A DNA stretch of 64,000 nucleotides from Pseudomonas cedrina subsp. cedrina (lineage in GTDB: Bacteria > Pseudomonadota > Gammaproteobacteria > Pseudomonadales > Pseudomonadaceae). This document shows, piece after piece, positions 43,537 to 51,492 of the stretch. Numbering within the stretch: the first letter of the stretch is position 1; every line of letters starts with the position of its first letter. The position numbers and the translations under genes are program-made. The notes beneath the pieces were generated by a model. The model did not search any database, was not told the DNA's origin, and saw nothing but the letters and a program-made list of their open reading frames with translations. The DNA is taken from NCBI RefSeq assembly GCF_001983175.1, contig NZ_MNPW01000010.1, positions 202,723-266,722 of the forward strand. The letters run 5' to 3'.

Positions 43537-44361
43537 ATGCTGAGCCCTTATATGTCGCCCGTTGAGCGGGTGTGGTTCTACAGCTTGCGGATCCTCTGCG
43601 GCTTGATCCTGCTGTTTTTGATTCTGCCGGTGCTGGTGATCATCCCGCTGTCGTTCAACAGCGGCAGTTTCCTGGTGTACCCGCTGCAAGGCTTCTCGCT
43701 GCACTGGTACCAGGACTTCTTCGCCTCCGCCGAATGGATGCGTGCACTCAAGAACAGCATCATCGTCGCGCCGGCCGCCACGCTGCTGGCCATGGTGTTC
43801 GGCACGCTGGCGGCCATCGGCCTGACACGCGGCGATTTCCCCGGCAAGGCGTTGGTAATGGCGCTGGTGATATCACCGATGGTAGTGCCGGTGGTGATCA
43901 TCGGCGTGGCCAGTTACCTGTTCTTTGCGCCGCTGGGCCTGGGCAACAGCTTCTTCTCGCTGATCGTGGTGCACGCGGTGCTGGGTGTGCCGTTTGTGAT
44001 CATCACCGTGTCGGCGACCTTGCAGGGGTTCAACCACAATCTGGTGCGGGCGGCGGCCAGTCTCGGTGCTTCGCCGCTGACCGCGTTTCGCCGGGTGACC
44101 TTGCCGTTGATCGCGCCGGGGGTGATCTCCGGGGCGCTGTTTGCCTTTGCCACCTCGTTCGATGAAGTGGTGGTGACGCTGTTCCTCGCCGGCCCCGAGC
44201 AAGCCACCTTGCCGCGCCAGATGTTCAGCGGCATCCGCGAAAACCTCAGCCCAACGATTGCCGCGGCGGCGACTTTGCTGATTGCCTTCTCGGTGCTGCT
44301 GTTGCTGACCCTGGAATGGTTGCGCGGGCGTAGCGAGAAACTGCGTACTGCGCAGGTTTAA
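43537..44361 (+). CDS. agtD: AgtD, ABC importer permease
   Basis: PotC-class permease of 274 residues with six hydrophobic helices and the EAA motif LVRAAASLGASPLTAFRRVTLPLIAPG, the site of contact with AgtA. TAAGGAGA precedes the ATG, 12 nt after agtC. It completes the AgtABCD transporter. A REPIN follows the gene. Confidence 0.88.
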   Translation: MLSPYMSPVERVWFYSLRILCGLILLFLILPVLVIIPLSFNSGSFLVYPLQGFSLHWYQDFFASAEWMRALKNSIIVAPAATLLAMVFGTLAAIGLTRGDFPGKALVMALVISPMVVPVVIIGVASYLFFAPLGLGNSFFSLIVVHAVLGVPFVIITVSATLQGFNHNLVRAAASLGASPLTAFRRVTLPLIAPGVISGALFAFATSFDEVVVTLFLAGPEQATLPRQMFSGIRENLSPTIAAAATLLIAFSVLLLLTLEWLRGRSEKLRTAQV

Positions 44362-44379
44362 AGGTCGGACTCGGTTAAC

Positions 44380-44451
44380 TGTGGGAGCTGGCTTGCCTGC
44401 GATGGCGATGTGCAATTCACCGCCGCCATCGCAGGCAAGCCAGCTCCCACA
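44380..44451. repeat. REPIN 4 (TGTGGGAGCTGGCTTGCC class)
   Basis: Perfect 28-bp inverted copies at 44380-44407 and 44424-44451 with a 16-nt spacer, the shortest in the window. It lies between agtD and the alcohol dehydrogenase gene, both on the plus strand. Confidence 0.93.
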
Positions 44452-44561
44452 TTGACCGTGCCCGCTTTGAACCACTTGACCATTCAGCCGCTGAATGGCA
44501 GACAACCCATCTGCATCAGCTACTCTTGTGCCAGCCCATCTATCAATAAGAGGCCGCGCAC

Positions 44562-45710
44562 ATGAGTACTTCCTCATTCAAGATCGCCCACAAACTGCTG
44601 ACCGGCGAAGGTGCCATCGAGCAATTGGCCTTTGAGCTCACGCGCCTGGATGTGGATAACCCGCTGATTGTCACCGACGCAGCGCTGGTCAAGTCCGGCA
44701 CGGTGGCGCTGGCGCTTGAACACCTGGGCGAACGCCCCTATGAAATCTTCGACCGCGTGCTGCCCGACCCGGAGATCGCCATCGTCGAAGACTGCATGCG
44801 CGTTTACCGCGAGGGCGGGCACGACGGCCTGATCGGCCTGGGCGGCGGCAGTGCCATCGACATCGCCAAAAGCGTGGCCGCCTATGCCGGCTACCACGGC
44901 GCCCTGGCGGACTTGTTCGGCGTCGACCAGGTGCCGCGCAAGGGCCCGCCGCTGATCGCCATCCCCACCACAGCCGGCACCGGTTCGGAAGTGACCAACG
45001 TGGCGATTCTCTCCGACAAGGCCGCGCAGCTGAAAAAAGGCATCGTCAGCGATTTCCTGCTGCCGGATGTGGCGCTGATCAGCCCGCAAATGACCCTGAC
45101 CTGCCCGCGTAGCGTCACCGCCGCCAGTGGCGTGGATGCGCTGGTGCATGCCATCGAGTCGTACCTGTCGCTGAACGCTTCGCCGATCACCGACGCCCTG
45201 GCTATTGGTGCGATCAAGCTGATCGCCAATGCACTGCCCAAGGCCTACGCCAACCCGGCCAACCTGCAAGCCCGCGACGATATGGCCACCGCCAGCCTGA
45301 TGGCGGGCATGGCCTTCGGTAACGCTGGGGTCGGCGCGGTGCATGCGTTGGCGTACCCGCTGGGTGGACGGTTCAACATCGCCCATGGCGTAAGTAACGC
45401 GCTGTTGCTGCCCTATGTGATGCACTGGAACAAGTTGGCCTGTGTGGAGCGCATGCAGGACATTGCGCAGGCCATGGGTGTGAATGTCAGCGGCTTGAGC
45501 CTCAACGATGCCGCCGACCAGGCTGTGGAGGCGATGACGCGGCTGTGTGCGGCCGTCGAAATCCCGGCGGGCCTGCGCAGTTTCGGCGTTCCCGAGGACG
45601 CCATTCCCGCCATGGCCATCGAAGCGGCGGGTATCGAGCGGCTGATGCGCAACAATCCGCGCAAGCTCAGCGCGGCCGATATCGAGAAAATCTACCGGGC
45701 GGCTTACTAG
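44562..45710 (+). CDS. Iron-containing (type III) alcohol dehydrogenase
   Basis: Dehydrogenase of 382 residues. NAD(P)-binding GLGGGSAIDIAKSVA lies near 90-104. The four metal ligands are visible: D192 and H196 (GVDALVHAIES), H261 (GAVHALAYPLGG) and H275 (NIAHGVSNA). Substrate is unknown. Lying behind a 5-aminovalerate/GABA importer, it could interconvert 4-hydroxybutyrate or 5-hydroxyvalerate with the semialdehydes made from GABA and 5-aminovalerate. That is a contextual guess; the REPIN and a 200-nt gap suggest its own promoter. Confidence 0.88.
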   Translation: MSTSSFKIAHKLLTGEGAIEQLAFELTRLDVDNPLIVTDAALVKSGTVALALEHLGERPYEIFDRVLPDPEIAIVEDCMRVYREGGHDGLIGLGGGSAIDIAKSVAAYAGYHGALADLFGVDQVPRKGPPLIAIPTTAGTGSEVTNVAILSDKAAQLKKGIVSDFLLPDVALISPQMTLTCPRSVTAASGVDALVHAIESYLSLNASPITDALAIGAIKLIANALPKAYANPANLQARDDMATASLMAGMAFGNAGVGAVHALAYPLGGRFNIAHGVSNALLLPYVMHWNKLACVERMQDIAQAMGVNVSGLSLNDAADQAVEAMTRLCAAVEIPAGLRSFGVPEDAIPAMAIEAAGIERLMRNNPRKLSAADIEKIYRAAY

Positions 45711-45794
45711 CCGTTGAGACAGGTCACGGTGCGCGCGGCAAAGCATGAGGTATACAATGCGCGCCATCGTGATTTAGCTCAAAAAAGGTGCGTC

Positions 45795-46469
45795 ATGCAG
45801 CCCTTCGTCATTGCTCCATCGATTCTCTCCGCCGATTTTGCCCGCCTGGGTGAGGAAGTGGACAAGGTGTTGGCCGCCGGTGCCGACTTCGTGCACTTCG
45901 ATGTCATGGACAACCACTACGTGCCCAACCTGACCATCGGCCCGATGGTCTGCGCGGCGCTGCGCAAGTACGGCATTACCGCGCCGATCGACGCGCACCT
46001 GATGGTCAGCCCGGTGGACCGCATCATCGGTGACTTCGTTGACGCCGGCGCGACCTACATTACCTTTCACCCGGAAGCCTCGCTGCACGTCGACCGCACC
46101 CTGCAACTGATCCGCGAAGGCGGCTGCAAGGCGGGCCTGGTGTTCAACCCGGCCACGCCGCTGGACGTGCTCAAGTACGTGATGGACAAGGTCGACATGG
46201 TCCTGCTGATGAGCGTCAACCCAGGTTTCGGCGGGCAGAAGTTCATACCCGGCACCCTCGACAAGCTGCGTGAGGCGCGTGCGCTGATCGACGCCTCGGG
46301 CCGTGATATCCGCCTGGAAATCGACGGTGGGGTCAACGTCAACAATATCCGCGAAATCGCAGCCGCTGGCGCCGACACCTTCGTGGCCGGCTCGGCGATC
46401 TTCAACGCGCCGGACTACCAGGAAGTCATCGCGAAGATGCGCGCCGAATTGGCGCTGGCGCGTCCATGA
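45795..46469 (+). CDS. rpe: Rpe, ribulose-phosphate 3-epimerase
   Basis: TIM-barrel epimerase of 224 residues in the pentose phosphate pathway. Motifs APSILSADFARLGEE, HFDVMDNHYVPNLTIG and VNPGFGGQKF carry the metal His/Asp residues; EIDGGVN follows near the end. The start at ATG 45795 (AAAAAAGGTG upstream) yields the family start. It overlaps gph by 4 nt. Confidence 0.97.
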   Translation: MQPFVIAPSILSADFARLGEEVDKVLAAGADFVHFDVMDNHYVPNLTIGPMVCAALRKYGITAPIDAHLMVSPVDRIIGDFVDAGATYITFHPEASLHVDRTLQLIREGGCKAGLVFNPATPLDVLKYVMDKVDMVLLMSVNPGFGGQKFIPGTLDKLREARALIDASGRDIRLEIDGGVNVNNIREIAAAGADTFVAGSAIFNAPDYQEVIAKMRAELALARP

Positions 46470-47284
46470 GCGGCTTTGAGCAGCTGTTCCCCGGCAAGTT
46501 GCCACGGCTGGTGATGTTCGATCTGGACGGTACCTTGATCGACTCGGTGCCTGACCTGGCGGCGGCGGTGGACGAGATGCTGCTCAAGCTGGGGCGCAAG
46601 CCGGTCGGAATCGAGTCGGTGCGTGAATGGGTCGGCAACGGTGCGCCGATGCTGGTGCGCCGGGCCTTGGCCAATCATATCGAGGCCGAGGGTGTCGATG
46701 AGGTCGAAGCCGAGCACGCCCTGGAGTTGTTCAACGCCGCCTATGAAAACAACCACGAATTGACCGTGGTTTACCCCGGCGTGCGCGACACCCTCAAATG
46801 GCTGCACAAGCAGGGCGTGGAAATGGCCTTGATCACCAACAAGCCGGAGCGCTTCGTCGCGCCGCTGTTGGACCAGATGAAAATCGGCCGTTATTTCCGC
46901 TGGATCATCGGCGGCGATACCCTGCCGCAGAAAAAACCCGACCCGGCGGCGCTGTTTTTCGTGATGAAAATGGCCAATATCCCGGCCTCGCAGTCGTTGT
47001 TCGTCGGCGATTCGCGCAGTGATGTGCAAGCGGCGAAGGCCGCGGGCGTGCAGTGCGTGGCGCTCAGCTACGGCTACAACCATGGGCGGCCGATCGCCGA
47101 AGAATCGCCTTCCCTGATCATTGATGACCTGCGGCTGCTAATCCCCGGTTGCTTGGGAGCTGGCGCTGAGATAACGTTGCCCGATATCGATCCGTCCCCT
47201 TCTGGAAATCCCATCGTGGTGGTCACTCGCAAACTCTGGATGAAAGTCATCAAGGCCCTGGCCCGCTGGCGTTGGCGCGCCTGA
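46466..47284 (+). CDS. gph: Gph, phosphoglycolate phosphatase
   Basis: HAD phosphatase of 272 residues removing phosphate from 2-phosphoglycolate. Motif I FDLDGTLIDS (D19, D21), motif II ITNKPERF, motif III/IV KKPDPAALFF and GDSRSD. The domain is finished by about residue 230 (LIIDDLRLLIPGC); E. coli Gph is about 20 residues shorter. The extra tail ends WMKVIKALARWRWRA, whose last 14 residues are a typical trp leader peptide with two Trp codons, in frame and sharing the gph stop. So ribosomes finishing gph also read the trp control codons. Confidence 0.95.
   Translation: MSGFEQLFPGKLPRLVMFDLDGTLIDSVPDLAAAVDEMLLKLGRKPVGIESVREWVGNGAPMLVRRALANHIEAEGVDEVEAEHALELFNAAYENNHELTVVYPGVRDTLKWLHKQGVEMALITNKPERFVAPLLDQMKIGRYFRWIIGGDTLPQKKPDPAALFFVMKMANIPASQSLFVGDSRSDVQAAKAAGVQCVALSYGYNHGRPIAEESPSLIIDDLRLLIPGCLGAGAEITLPDIDPSPSGNPIVVVTRKLWMKVIKALARWRWRA
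47240..47284 (+). promoter_or_regulatory. trpL: trpL-like leader peptide nested in frame in the 3' end of gph
   Basis: A 14-codon frame MKVIKALARWRWRA starts at ATG 47240 and ends at the gph stop; Trp codons lie at 47267-47269 and 47273-47275, separated by one Arg codon. It is 72 nt before trpE. Arg-Trp-Arg-Trp leaders in front of trpE are the mark of attenuation. There is no Shine-Dalgarno before the ATG (AACTCTGG), so reading by gph ribosomes may be the normal mode. A weak sigma-70-like pair inside gph (TTGCTT 47149, TAACGT 47172, 17-nt spacing) could make a trp-specific transcript. Confidence 0.7.
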
Positions 47285-47311
47285 CCGATCCTGGCCGCGC
47301 TGCGCGGCGCG
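47274..47311 (+). terminator. Competing stems of the putative trpE attenuator
   Basis: GCCGCGC (47294-47300) can pair with GCGCGGC (47302-47308) with a tight loop, followed by GCGTTTGC. Alternatively CGCGCC overlapping the last leader codons (47276-47281) pairs with GGCGCG (47306-47311). The two are mutually exclusive. The U-run is short, so termination would be weak; the exact fold needs a computed ensemble. Confidence 0.45.
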
Positions 47312-47356
47312 TTTGCATACCTGACTGTTATAGACCCTCAAGCCACGAGGCATATC

Positions 47357-48838
47357 ATGACCCGCGAAGAATTCCTGCGTTTGGCCGCTGCCGGCTATAA
47401 CCGCATCCCCCTGGCCTGCGAAACCCTGGCCGACTTCGACACGCCGCTGTCGATCTACCTGAAACTGGCCGACGAACCCAATTCCTACCTGCTCGAATCG
47501 GTGCAGGGCGGCGAGAAGTGGGGCCGTTACTCGATCATCGGCCTGCCATGCCGCACGGTGATGCGCGTTCACGATCATCATGTGAGCATCACCCATGATG
47601 GCATCGAGATCGAAAGCCATGATGTGGAAGACCCGTTGGCGTTCGTCGAGGCGTTCAAGGCGCGCTACAACGTGCCGACCATTGCTGGTCTGCCGCGTTT
47701 CAACGGCGGGCTGGTGGGTTATTTCGGTTATGACTGCGTGCGCTACGTGGAAAAACGCTTGGGCAAATGCCCGAACCCGGATCCATTGGGTGTGCCGGAC
47801 ATTCTGCTGATGGTCTCCGACGCGGTCGTCGTGTTCGACAACCTCGCCGGCAAGATGCACGCGATTGTGCTCGCCGACCCCTCCCAGGCCGACGCGTTCG
47901 ACAACGGCCTGGCCAGCCTCGAAGCCCTGCTGGACAAACTGCGCCAGCCGATCACCCCGCGTCGCGGCCTGGATCTCAGCCGTCCACCGGCGGCCGACCC
48001 GGTGTTCCGTTCCAGCTTTACCCAGGATGACTACGAGCGCGCCGTCGACACCATCAAGGAATATATCCTCGCCGGTGACTGCATGCAGGTGGTGCCGTCG
48101 CAACGCATGTCCATCGACTTCAAGGCCGCGCCGATCGACCTGTACCGGGCGCTGCGCTGCTTCAACCCGACGCCGTACATGTATTTCTTCAACTTTGGTG
48201 ACTTCCACGTGGTGGGCAGCTCGCCGGAAGTGCTGGTGCGCGTCGAAGACAACTTGATCACGGTGCGCCCGATCGCCGGTACTCGTCCGCGTGGCGCGAC
48301 TGAAGAGGCTGACCTGGCGCTGGAAGAAGACCTGCTGAGCGACGACAAGGAAATCGCCGAACACTTGATGCTCATCGATCTGGGCCGCAACGATACCGGG
48401 CGGGTCTCGGAAATCGGTTCGGTGAAGCTCACCGAGAAAATGGTGATCGAGCGCTATTCCAACGTGATGCACATTGTGTCCAACGTCACCGGCGAGCTCA
48501 AAGCCGGCTTGACCGCGATGGATGCCCTGCGCGCCATCTTGCCGGCGGGCACTTTGTCGGGCGCGCCGAAGATCCGCGCGATGGAAATTATCGACGAGCT
48601 GGAGCCGGTCAAGCGCGGTGTCTACGGCGGCGCCGTGGGGTATTTCGCCTGGAACGGCAACATGGACACGGCCATTGCGATCCGCACGGCCGTGATCAAG
48701 GACGGGGAGCTGCACGTGCAGGCCGGCGGCGGGATTGTCGCTGACTCGGTGCCGGCCCTCGAATGGGAAGAAACCCTGAACAAGCGCCGCGCGATGTTCC
48801 GCGCCGTTGCGCTGGCTGAACAGACCCCCAATTCCTGA
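47357..48838 (+). CDS. trpE: TrpE, anthranilate synthase component I
   Basis: Chorismate-using enzyme of 493 residues, full length. Tryptophan-feedback residues lie in the N-terminal LLESVQGGEKWGRYSIIG stretch, and the catalytic part carries PIAGTRPRGATEEADLALEEDLLSDDKEIAEHLMLIDLGRND (given here as a block description of the chorismate site near 290-335). It makes anthranilate with ammonia from TrpG. CGAGG precedes the ATG. trpG follows after only 10 nt. Confidence 0.98.
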   Translation: MTREEFLRLAAAGYNRIPLACETLADFDTPLSIYLKLADEPNSYLLESVQGGEKWGRYSIIGLPCRTVMRVHDHHVSITHDGIEIESHDVEDPLAFVEAFKARYNVPTIAGLPRFNGGLVGYFGYDCVRYVEKRLGKCPNPDPLGVPDILLMVSDAVVVFDNLAGKMHAIVLADPSQADAFDNGLASLEALLDKLRQPITPRRGLDLSRPPAADPVFRSSFTQDDYERAVDTIKEYILAGDCMQVVPSQRMSIDFKAAPIDLYRALRCFNPTPYMYFFNFGDFHVVGSSPEVLVRVEDNLITVRPIAGTRPRGATEEADLALEEDLLSDDKEIAEHLMLIDLGRNDTGRVSEIGSVKLTEKMVIERYSNVMHIVSNVTGELKAGLTAMDALRAILPAGTLSGAPKIRAMEIIDELEPVKRGVYGGAVGYFAWNGNMDTAIAIRTAVIKDGELHVQAGGGIVADSVPALEWEETLNKRRAMFRAVALAEQTPNS

Positions 48839-48848
48839 GGTTTCCCCC

Positions 48849-49442
48849 ATGTTGCTGATGATTGATAACTACGACTCCTTTACCTACAACGTGGTGCAGT
48901 ACCTGGGCGAACTGGGTGCCGAGGTCAAGGTGGTGCGCAACGACGAACTGACCGTGGCCGAGATCGCTGCGCTGAATCCCGAACGCATCGTCGTTTCGCC
49001 GGGCCCGTGCACGCCGACCGAGGCGGGTATTTCCCTGGAAGCCATCCAGTATTTCGCCGGCAAGTTGCCGATCCTGGGCGTGTGCCTGGGCCACCAGTCC
49101 ATCGGCCAGGCCTTTGGCGGTGACGTGGTGCGCGCGCGCCAGGTGATGCATGGCAAGACCAGCCCCGTGTTCCACAAGGACATGGGCGTGTTTCACGGCC
49201 TTAACCTGCCGGTGACGGTGACTCGCTACCATTCGCTGGTCGTCAAGCGCGAAACCCTGCCGCAATGCCTGGAACTGACGGCCTGGACCCAGCTGGAAGA
49301 CGGCTCCGTCGACGAGATCATGGGCCTGCGCCACAAGACACTGAATATCGAAGGGGTGCAGTTTCACCCCGAGTCGATCCTGACCGAGCAGGGCTACGAG
49401 CTGTTCGCCAACTTTCTCAAGCAGAGCGGCGGCACGCGCTAA
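48849..49442 (+). CDS. trpG: TrpG, anthranilate synthase glutamine amidotransferase
   Basis: Class I glutamine amidotransferase of 197 residues that supplies ammonia to TrpE. Nucleophile C79 lies in ILGVCLGHQSIGQ, and the His/Glu pair in GVQFHPESIL. The start at ATG 48849 gives MLLMIDNYDSFTYN. In P. aeruginosa trpE and trpGDC are separated by a pyocin cluster; here they are contiguous. Confidence 0.97.
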   Translation: MLLMIDNYDSFTYNVVQYLGELGAEVKVVRNDELTVAEIAALNPERIVVSPGPCTPTEAGISLEAIQYFAGKLPILGVCLGHQSIGQAFGGDVVRARQVMHGKTSPVFHKDMGVFHGLNLPVTVTRYHSLVVKRETLPQCLELTAWTQLEDGSVDEIMGLRHKTLNIEGVQFHPESILTEQGYELFANFLKQSGGTR

Positions 49443-49451
49443 GGACTTTTC

Positions 49452-50501
49452 ATGGATATCAAGACTGCCCTGAGCCGTATCGTCGGCCACCTGGACCTGA
49501 GCACCGCCGAGATGAGCGATGTGATGCGCGAGATCATGACCGGCCAATGCACTGACGCGCAGATCGGTGCGTTCATGATGGCCATGCGCATGAAGAGCGA
49601 GAGCATCGACGAGATCGTCGGCGCCGTGTCGGTGATGCGTGAGCTGGCGGACAAGGTTGAGCTCAAGACCCTCGAAGGCGTGGTGGATGTGGTGGGCACC
49701 GGCGGCGACGGTGCCAATATTTTCAACGTGTCGACCGCGGCTTCGTTTGTCGTGGCGGCGGCGGGTTGCACCGTGGCCAAGCACGGTAACCGTGCGGTAT
49801 CCGGCAAGAGCGGCAGCGCCGATCTGCTGGAAGCGGCCGGGATCTACCTGAACCTGACGCCGGTGCAAGTGGCGCGCTGCATCGATAACGTTGGCATCGG
49901 CTTTATGTTTGCCCAATCCCACCATGGTGCGATGAAGCACGCCGCCGGCCCGCGCAAGGACCTCGGCCTGCGCACCCTGTTCAACATGCTCGGCCCGCTT
50001 ACGAATCCGGCCGGTGTGAAGCATCAGGTGGTGGGCGTGTTCAGCCAGGCGCTGTGCCGGCCGTTGGCCGAAGTGCTGCAGCGCATGGGCAGCAAGCATG
50101 TGCTGGTGGTGCATTCCAAGGACGGGCTGGACGAATTCAGCCTGGCGGCACCGACGTTTGTGGCCGAGCTTAAGGATGACCGGGTCACCGAGTATTGGGT
50201 CGAGCCGGAAGATTTGGGCATGAAGAGCCAGAGCCTGCACGGCCTGGCGGTGGAAAGCCCGGCGGCGTCCCTGGAATTGATTCGCGATGCCCTGGGGCGC
50301 CGCAAGACCGAGAATGGCCAAAAAGCCGCTGAGATGATTGTTTTGAATGCCGGCGCCGCACTTTATGCGGCCGACCATGCCTATAGTCTTAAGGAAGGTG
50401 TCGCCTTGGCCCACGATGCACTGCACACCGGTCTGGCTCGCGAAAAGCTCGAAGAGCTGGGAGCATTCACCGCGGTATTCAAGATGGAGAATGAAGGATG
50501 A
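49452..50501 (+). CDS. trpD: TrpD, anthranilate phosphoribosyltransferase
   Basis: Enzyme of 349 residues joining PRPP to anthranilate. It has the PRPP motif GTGGDGANIFNVSTA near 80-94, the KHGNRAVSGKSGSADLLEA stretch and the GPLTNPAG motif. It starts 9 nt after trpG and overlaps trpC by 4 nt. Confidence 0.98.
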   Translation: MDIKTALSRIVGHLDLSTAEMSDVMREIMTGQCTDAQIGAFMMAMRMKSESIDEIVGAVSVMRELADKVELKTLEGVVDVVGTGGDGANIFNVSTAASFVVAAAGCTVAKHGNRAVSGKSGSADLLEAAGIYLNLTPVQVARCIDNVGIGFMFAQSHHGAMKHAAGPRKDLGLRTLFNMLGPLTNPAGVKHQVVGVFSQALCRPLAEVLQRMGSKHVLVVHSKDGLDEFSLAAPTFVAELKDDRVTEYWVEPEDLGMKSQSLHGLAVESPAASLELIRDALGRRKTENGQKAAEMIVLNAGAALYAADHAYSLKEGVALAHDALHTGLAREKLEELGAFTAVFKMENEG

Positions 50502-51334
50502 GTGTGCCGACCGTTCTGGAAAAAATCCTGGCCCGCAAGGCTGAGGAAGTGGCCGAGCGCCGCGCCCGTGTGAGCCTGGCCGAGCTGGAAAGCCAGGCCA
50601 AGCTGGCTGACGCGCCGCGTGGTTTTGCCAATGCGTTGATCGCCCAGGCCAAGCTCAAGCAGCCGGCTGTCATCGCTGAGATCAAAAAGGCTTCGCCCAG
50701 CAAAGGCGTGATCCGCGAGCACTTCGTGCCGCACGAAATTGCCGTCAGCTACGAAAAGGGCGGGGCGACCTGCCTGTCGGTACTGACCGATGTCGATTAT
50801 TTCCAGGGCAGCGACCTGTTCCTGCAGCAAGCCCGCGCCGCGTGCAAGTTGCCGGTGATCCGCAAGGATTTCATGGTCGACCCGTACCAGATCATCGAAG
50901 CCCGCGCCCTGGGCGCCGACTGCGTGCTGCTGATCGTCTCCGCACTGGATGATGTGAAAATGGCTGAGCTTGCCGCCGTGGCCAAGAGCGTCGGCCTGGA
51001 CGTACTGGTGGAAGTGCACGACGGCGATGAGCTTGAGCGCGCGTTGAAAACCCTCGACACACCGCTGGTGGGGGTCAACAACCGTAACCTGCACACCTTC
51101 GAAGTCAGCCTGGAAACCACCCTCGACCTGCTGCCGCGCATACCGCGCGACCGGTTGGTGATTACCGAGAGTGGCATCCTCAATCGCGCCGATGTGGAAC
51201 TGATGGAAATCAGCGACGTATATTCATTCCTGGTGGGCGAGGCCTTCATGCGCGCTGAAAACCCCGGGACGGAACTGCAGCGCCTGTTCTTCCCGGAGCG
51301 TGGCGTGGCGGTCAGTGGTTCGACCCTGGATTAA
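50498..51334 (+). CDS. trpC: TrpC, indole-3-glycerol phosphate synthase
   Basis: TIM-barrel enzyme of 278 residues that closes the indole ring from CdRP. Motifs VIAEIKKASPSKGVI, SVLTDVDYFQGS, VIRKDFMVDPYQI and GVNNRNLHTF are complete. It is monofunctional, without a TrpF domain. A REPIN follows 36 nt downstream and may serve as the 3' end of the trpEGDC message. Confidence 0.98.
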   Translation: MSVPTVLEKILARKAEEVAERRARVSLAELESQAKLADAPRGFANALIAQAKLKQPAVIAEIKKASPSKGVIREHFVPHEIAVSYEKGGATCLSVLTDVDYFQGSDLFLQQARAACKLPVIRKDFMVDPYQIIEARALGADCVLLIVSALDDVKMAELAAVAKSVGLDVLVEVHDGDELERALKTLDTPLVGVNNRNLHTFEVSLETTLDLLPRIPRDRLVITESGILNRADVELMEISDVYSFLVGEAFMRAENPGTELQRLFFPERGVAVSGSTLD

Positions 51335-51370
51335 TTCGCAGGCACGGCCTGGCTGCCAGAAGCAGGCTTC

Positions 51371-51457
51371 TGTGGGAGCTGGCTTGCCTGCGATTGCATC
51401 ACCTCGGTGTGACTGAAAAACCGAGGTGCCTGCATCGCAGGCAAGCCAGCTCCCACA
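51371..51457. repeat. REPIN 5 (TGTGGGAGCTGGCTTGCC class)
   Basis: Inverted REP arms at 51371-51395 and about 51433-51457. The loop contains a 9-bp stem CACCTCGGT/ACCGAGGTG, similar to the loop of REPIN 3, marking a sub-lineage with a double hairpin. Located between trpC and the lipoate-ligase-like gene. Confidence 0.93.
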
Positions 51458-51492
51458 TTTGATTTTGTGTGATTCAGATAGGCAGGTATTTG

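Noticed and set aside
35903..51457. CRISPR-like array from the repeated TGTGGGAGCTGGCTTGCC units
   Set aside because: Units are inverted pairs, kilobases apart, with no regular spacers and no cas genes; they are REPINs.
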